Source of the DNA: CAZQAA01 sp964591255
GTDB lineage: Bacteria; Desulfobacterota; DSM-4660; Desulfatiglandales; Desulfatiglandaceae
Length of the DNA: 16,693 nt
NCBI GenBank assembly: GCA_964591255.1
Contig: CAZQAA010000189.1
Location: 1 to 16,693, forward strand
Reading direction: 5' to 3'
Part shown: positions 12,782 to 16,693 of the stretch, one piece after another
Position numbering within the stretch: the stretch's first letter is position 1
How the letters are laid out: every line of letters starts with the position of its first letter
Translations under genes and position numbers: made by a program
Notes under the pieces: generated by a model
What the model was told of the DNA's origin: nothing
What the model saw: the letters and a program-made list of their open reading frames with translations, nothing else
Database searches by the model: none

Positions 12782-15133
12782 TTACTTGGCGTAATCCATA
12801 TCAAATTCCATAAACTGTCCCTGTTTGGCAGATTCCGGTCCCGGAGAATATTCTGTTGGTTCAGATCCTTCCTTGAATGCCTGCAGAACGGTCTTTTTTG
12901 AATAGGGCCCTGCAAGGAGCCCTGTCTCTGCATCGATTTTTGCGAATATAACACCACGGGGCACCTCAAAATCAACCACCGGCTGATCTTTCAATACATC
13001 AGACATAAAATAGAGCCATATGGGGCTCGCGGCCCTTGACCCGGTCTCACCCTTTCCCATTACCTTGCGGTCATCATAACCAACCCACACACCGGTCACA
13101 AGCTGCGGAGTATAGCCTATGAACCATGCATCCCACAAGTTGTTAGTGGTACCAGTCTTGCCGGCGGCAGGTCTTCCCAAGGCCCTGATCCTCCATCCGG
13201 TTCCCTCCTGGATAACAGCCTTCAGGAGATCTGTCATAACGTAGGAGGTCTCCTTTGAAATCACTTCACTTATCCGGGACTGATTCTCTTCAACAATCTC
13301 CCCGTTTCGGTCAACTATGCGTCGTATAAAAACCGGTTTTACCAGTTTGCCCCCATTTGCAAACACTGAATAGACCCCCGTAATCTCCATAAGCGAGACA
13401 CCTGACGATCCAAGGGCCAGGGACAAATCAGGACTCAGGTCAGATTCTATTCCCATATTTCTGGCATATTCGATCACATACCTTACACCAATTTTTTTCA
13501 ATATCTTGACGGTAATGACATTTCTCGACTCGATCAAGCCTGTCCTGAATAACGTGGGTCCAAAAAACTTTTCCCTGTAATTCTTTGGTTTCCAAGACTG
13601 GCCCTTGGAATTATTCTCAGAGATATAAGGAGAATCCATTATTATACTCACTGGACTCATCCCTTTGTCCAGGGCCGCGGCATAAATAATCGGCTTAAAC
13701 GCAGAGCCCGGCTGGCGTCTTGACTGGATTGCCCTGTTAAACTGGCTAACCCAAAAATCCCGTCCCCCGATCATCGCCTTTACCTCTCCTGTTTCAGGAA
13801 CCATACAAAAAATGGCACCCTGGACCACAGGGGTCTGCTCCAGCGAAACCTCCCAGACAAAAGGTGATGCCCCCTTTTTCAACAACTTGACCTTAATAAC
13901 ATCACCTTTGCTAAGTATATCGGAAGGCTTCCGTAACCGCGCCGAATAATATGGCACCTTAGGATCGGGTCTTCTTGCCCATTTCATGGCGGAAATGGAA
14001 AGTCTTGCCATAGATTTGCCCATACGGATTTCAACCTCTCCCTTTCCATCATCTACATCTTCCACAAGGCCTTCAACAACTGAACCAACCTGAAGTGGAT
14101 TCGAAGAAAAATCCTTCACGGCCTTCTCGATATAACGAGGGATCTCTTCTGCGGACAGATGGGCCACGGGTCCTCTGTATCCTTCCCTCTTGTCCAGCTC
14201 GGACAGCCCCTTCCTTAATGCATTCCTGGCGGCATTCTGCATATCGAGATCCACGGTGGTATAGACCTTAAAACCACCGCGATATATGAGGTCCTTGCCA
14301 TATTTGCTTATGAGATACTTACGGACGTGTTCCGTAAAATAAGGGGCCTTTTTAAATGTGTTTTCAGCTGGTTTGAGTATATTTAGTTCGGCTTTCATGG
14401 CCTTCCTGAACTGTTCCTCACTAATAAAGCCCTCCTCCCGCATCCTCGAAAGGACATACCTCTGCCTGGCCATGGCCCGGTCAAAGTGTTTAACAGGTGA
14501 ATACAGGGCCGGGGCCTGCGGAAGTCCGGCCAGTAGCGCTGCCTCGGCTATGCTCAGGTCTTTTGCACTCTTATGAAAATAGGTGCGTGAGGCAGCTTCA
14601 ACGCCATATGCGCCACTGCCCAGATATATCTGATTCAGGTATAAAAACAGGATGTAATCCTTTGAAAAACTCTTTTCAAGCTGGACAGACAGTATAACCT
14701 CTCTGACCTTGCGTCGATAGGTCCTTTTGGCATTTTTGAGCAACAAAGACCTTGTAACCTGCTGCGTAATCGTACTGCCTCCCTGTTTGATCTTGCCAGC
14801 AACAAAGTTTCTGATCAAGGCACGCATAATACCTTTCATGTCCACCCCTTCGTGCTCAAAAAACCGGGCATCTTCTGCCGCAATAAAGGCATAAATCAGA
14901 TGGCGAGGCATATCAGCCAAGGGGATAACTATCCGCTTCTCCTCCCATAACCTCCCGATCACCTCGCCGTCATCACTCAGGACCTCGGCAATTACAGGAG
15001 GTTTATAATCATTTACAAGGCCGATATAGGGAAGGCTGCTTGACCACAAATACCAAAAATAACCAGCCGTACAAACAGATAACAGAGCTATAACCAAGAC
15101 CAACCAGATAGCAACCGTAAGTAATCGTTTCAT
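12782..15133 (-). CDS. mrcA: Class A penicillin-binding protein, PBP1A type
   Basis: The 783-residue protein is a bifunctional peptidoglycan synthase. A cytoplasmic start leads into one membrane helix (5-28). The GT51 glycosyltransferase domain (about 55-230) has the catalytic motif EDARFFEHEG with E87, and GGSTITQQ (118-125). An OB-like insertion typical of PBP1A spans about 325-435. The transpeptidase domain (about 440-740) has the active serine S477 in PGSAFK, the SRN triad member (536-538) and KTGTT (659-663). All catalytic motifs are intact, so both activities are expected in the periplasm. Its ATG overlaps the comM stop (ATGA), implying coupled translation. The gene symbol is by architecture only; pbpA or ponA naming would be equally valid. 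Confidence 0.93.
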   Translation of the reverse strand: MKRLLTVAIWLVLVIALLSVCTAGYFWYLWSSSLPYIGLVNDYKPPVIAEVLSDDGEVIGRLWEEKRIVIPLADMPRHLIYAFIAAEDARFFEHEGVDMKGIMRALIRNFVAGKIKQGGSTITQQVTRSLLLKNAKRTYRRKVREVILSVQLEKSFSKDYILFLYLNQIYLGSGAYGVEAASRTYFHKSAKDLSIAEAALLAGLPQAPALYSPVKHFDRAMARQRYVLSRMREEGFISEEQFRKAMKAELNILKPAENTFKKAPYFTEHVRKYLISKYGKDLIYRGGFKVYTTVDLDMQNAARNALRKGLSELDKREGYRGPVAHLSAEEIPRYIEKAVKDFSSNPLQVGSVVEGLVEDVDDGKGEVEIRMGKSMARLSISAMKWARRPDPKVPYYSARLRKPSDILSKGDVIKVKLLKKGASPFVWEVSLEQTPVVQGAIFCMVPETGEVKAMIGGRDFWVSQFNRAIQSRRQPGSAFKPIIYAAALDKGMSPVSIIMDSPYISENNSKGQSWKPKNYREKFFGPTLFRTGLIESRNVITVKILKKIGVRYVIEYARNMGIESDLSPDLSLALGSSGVSLMEITGVYSVFANGGKLVKPVFIRRIVDRNGEIVEENQSRISEVISKETSYVMTDLLKAVIQEGTGWRIRALGRPAAGKTGTTNNLWDAWFIGYTPQLVTGVWVGYDDRKVMGKGETGSRAASPIWLYFMSDVLKDQPVVDFEVPRGVIFAKIDAETGLLAGPYSKKTVLQAFKEGSEPTEYSPGPESAKQGQFMEFDMDYAK

Positions 15134-16659
15134 CCTAGCATTTTCCTATCAAGCGTTCTGTACTGGATCGCCTCTGCCACGTGTGGTGGTTCTATATTCT
15201 CACTCCCGTCCAGATCGGCAATAGTACGTGCTATTTTCAATATGCGGGCATGTGCCCTGGCACTGAAACCAAACCTCTCCATCGCCTTTTCCAGCAGACT
15301 GTCGGATTCCTTATCTATCTTGCAGAACCGTTTGATCTGCAGGGTCCCCATGTCTGAATTGACGTGGATATTCATGTCTCGAAATCTATTACTCTGGATA
15401 TCTCTCGCTTTTACCACCCTATCCAGAATTGCCGAGGACGAAACCCCGTTATGGTCATCTGAAAGTTCCTTGTACTCCACCGACGGCACCTCTAAATGGA
15501 TGTCTATGCGATCCATCAACGGGCCGGAAATTTTTGCCCTGTACCGATGTATCTGGAGGAATGAACAGGTACATTCTCGTTTCATATCACCCAGAAAGCC
15601 GCAAGGACATGGATTCATGGCCGCCACAAGCATAAAGTTGGCAGGATAAGTGACTGTGGAAGCGGCACGGGAGATTGTTACGACTCCGTCTTCCATGGGC
15701 TGTCTCAGGACTTCCAGTACATTTTTTCTAAATTCTGGTAATTCATCCAAAAAGAGGACACCGTTATGTGCCATACTCACCTCTCCCGGCCTGGGAATAT
15801 GGCCTCCGCCAATCAGGCCTGCATCTGAAATGGTATGATGGGGAGATCTAAAAGGGCGGATGGTTATAAGGCCGGCCCCCTTGGGCATCAGTCCCATGAC
15901 ACTATATATCTTTGAGGTCTCAAGCGACTCTTCAAAGCTCAGGAAAGGAAGGATAGTGGGTAATCTCCTCGCAAGCATTGTCTTACCGGACCCTGGCGGA
16001 CCTATCATAATAAGATTGTGACCTCCAGCAGCCGAAATTTCCATGGCCCTTTTTGCATTCTCCTGACCGCGCACATCTATGAAATCCACGTCCGAGTCCG
16101 GTCTCTGAAAAAGCTCATCAATTCCCACCTGGTATGGATCTACCCTGGATAATCCCTTTAATATTTCAATAACCTGAGACAGCGATCTTACAGGATAAAT
16201 ATCTATCCCTCTTACAACAGCGGCTTCTGAAGCATTCTCCGATGGAAGAAAAATCCCTTTAATCCCCAATTCTTTTGCAGCTATGGCAATCGGCAATGTG
16301 CCTCGTATCGGCCTAATAATACCATCAAGGGCCAGTTCACCCAGAAATATATAATCCTTATACGAAAACCTGTCTGTCAGTCCGGTTGCCGCAAGGATCC
16401 CGATGGCTATGGGCAGATCAAAAGCAGATCCCTCTTTTTTTATGTCCGCCGGTGCCAGATTGACGGTTATCCGGTCGGACGGAAAGTAATATCCGGAATT
16501 AGCAATAGCCGCCTTAACCCTCTCCTTGCTCTCCCGAACAGCTCCCTCGGCCAGACCTACGGTGGTAAAGGAAGGAAGGCCCTGGGAAATATCCACTTCA
16601 ACATCCACTACATAGGCCTCGATACCAACAACAGCACTGCTGAAAACCTTGGCTATCAT
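15130..16659 (-). CDS. comM: ComM/YifB family AAA+ ATPase (Mg-chelatase-like)
   Basis: The 509-residue protein matches YifB/ComM, an AAA+ helicase that promotes branch migration during natural transformation in species where it has been studied. The N-terminal ChlI/Lon-S5-like domain (about 15-135) contains LPSFTTVGLAEGAVRESKERV and the NLAPADIKKEGSAFDLPIA motif. The ATPase core has Walker A GPPGSGKT (220-227) and Walker B GVLFLDE (300-306). Cysteines 351, 353, 363 and 365 (CPCG...CTC) form the family's zinc-finger-like element. A C-terminal helical domain carries RAHARILKIARTIADL. I chose ATG 16659 since family members start M-[IL]-AKV; a TTG at 16668 would add three residues. An aggaag site lies about ten bases upstream. 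It is the first visible gene of the operon; any promoter lies beyond the window edge. Confidence 0.93.
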   Translation of the reverse strand: MIAKVFSSAVVGIEAYVVDVEVDISQGLPSFTTVGLAEGAVRESKERVKAAIANSGYYFPSDRITVNLAPADIKKEGSAFDLPIAIGILAATGLTDRFSYKDYIFLGELALDGIIRPIRGTLPIAIAAKELGIKGIFLPSENASEAAVVRGIDIYPVRSLSQVIEILKGLSRVDPYQVGIDELFQRPDSDVDFIDVRGQENAKRAMEISAAGGHNLIMIGPPGSGKTMLARRLPTILPFLSFEESLETSKIYSVMGLMPKGAGLITIRPFRSPHHTISDAGLIGGGHIPRPGEVSMAHNGVLFLDELPEFRKNVLEVLRQPMEDGVVTISRAASTVTYPANFMLVAAMNPCPCGFLGDMKRECTCSFLQIHRYRAKISGPLMDRIDIHLEVPSVEYKELSDDHNGVSSSAILDRVVKARDIQSNRFRDMNIHVNSDMGTLQIKRFCKIDKESDSLLEKAMERFGFSARAHARILKIARTIADLDGSENIEPPHVAEAIQYRTLDRKMLG

Positions 16660-16693
16660 AAATTTCAACTTCCTGAATATTTTAGTGTCTATT

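Overview
The window looks like chromosomal DNA of an anaerobic Gram-negative bacterium, most likely a sulfate-reducer-type member of the Desulfobacterota (former Deltaproteobacteria). This rests on moderate base composition, on several outer-envelope systems (MCE transport, predicted lipoproteins, an outer-membrane-associated M48 protease) and on a small Cys-rich protein paired with a zinc-ribbon/Yip1 membrane protein, a pairing I associate with that phylum. The taxonomic call is inference; there is no rRNA or other strong marker here.

Positions 1-2600 are an accessory, gene-poor stretch. It holds the left end and truncated OrfA of an IS3-type element (about 156-550), an unrecognised small membrane protein (619-1017), an intact VapC-like PIN toxin (1260-1679) preceded by what looks like a frameshifted antitoxin gene, a second small membrane protein (1889-2182), two hairpins, and a terminator-like hairpin.

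Positions 2602-6053 are a complete pqiABC operon on the + strand with overlapping genes: a PqiA membrane protein with two zinc ribbons, a PqiB tunnel protein with three MCE domains, and a PqiC lipoprotein. It is predicted to form an inner-to-outer-membrane lipid conduit. A convergent gene (6069-6491, -) encodes an IscU/NifU-N-like scaffold with an N-terminal membrane anchor. It is divergent from a solitary acyl-CoA dehydrogenase (6737-7873, +) that has a good promoter. In that enzyme the usual catalytic Glu site is Ala, but a Glu sits at the alternative isovaleryl-/long-chain-type site.

Positions 7980-10602 (-) form a three-gene operon: an M48 metalloprotease lipoprotein with a LysM-like C-terminus, a small four-Cys protein, and a zinc-ribbon plus Yip1-like membrane protein. 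A 452-bp AT-rich divergent spacer separates it from an eight-repeat TPR lipoprotein (11055-12032, +). The two lipoprotein genes flanking the spacer both appear to start with TTG.

Positions 12027-16659 (-) form a second three-gene operon: comM/yifB (competence-related AAA+ protein), a class A penicillin-binding protein (PBP1A type), and a SagB-type nitroreductase with a possible Tat signal. Its last gene overlaps the convergent TPR gene by 6 bp. No rRNA, tRNA or CRISPR array was seen. The best second-look items are the membrane-anchored Fe-S scaffold, the relocated active-site Glu of the dehydrogenase, the M48/Cys-protein/Yip1 operon, and the toxin whose antitoxin appears broken.
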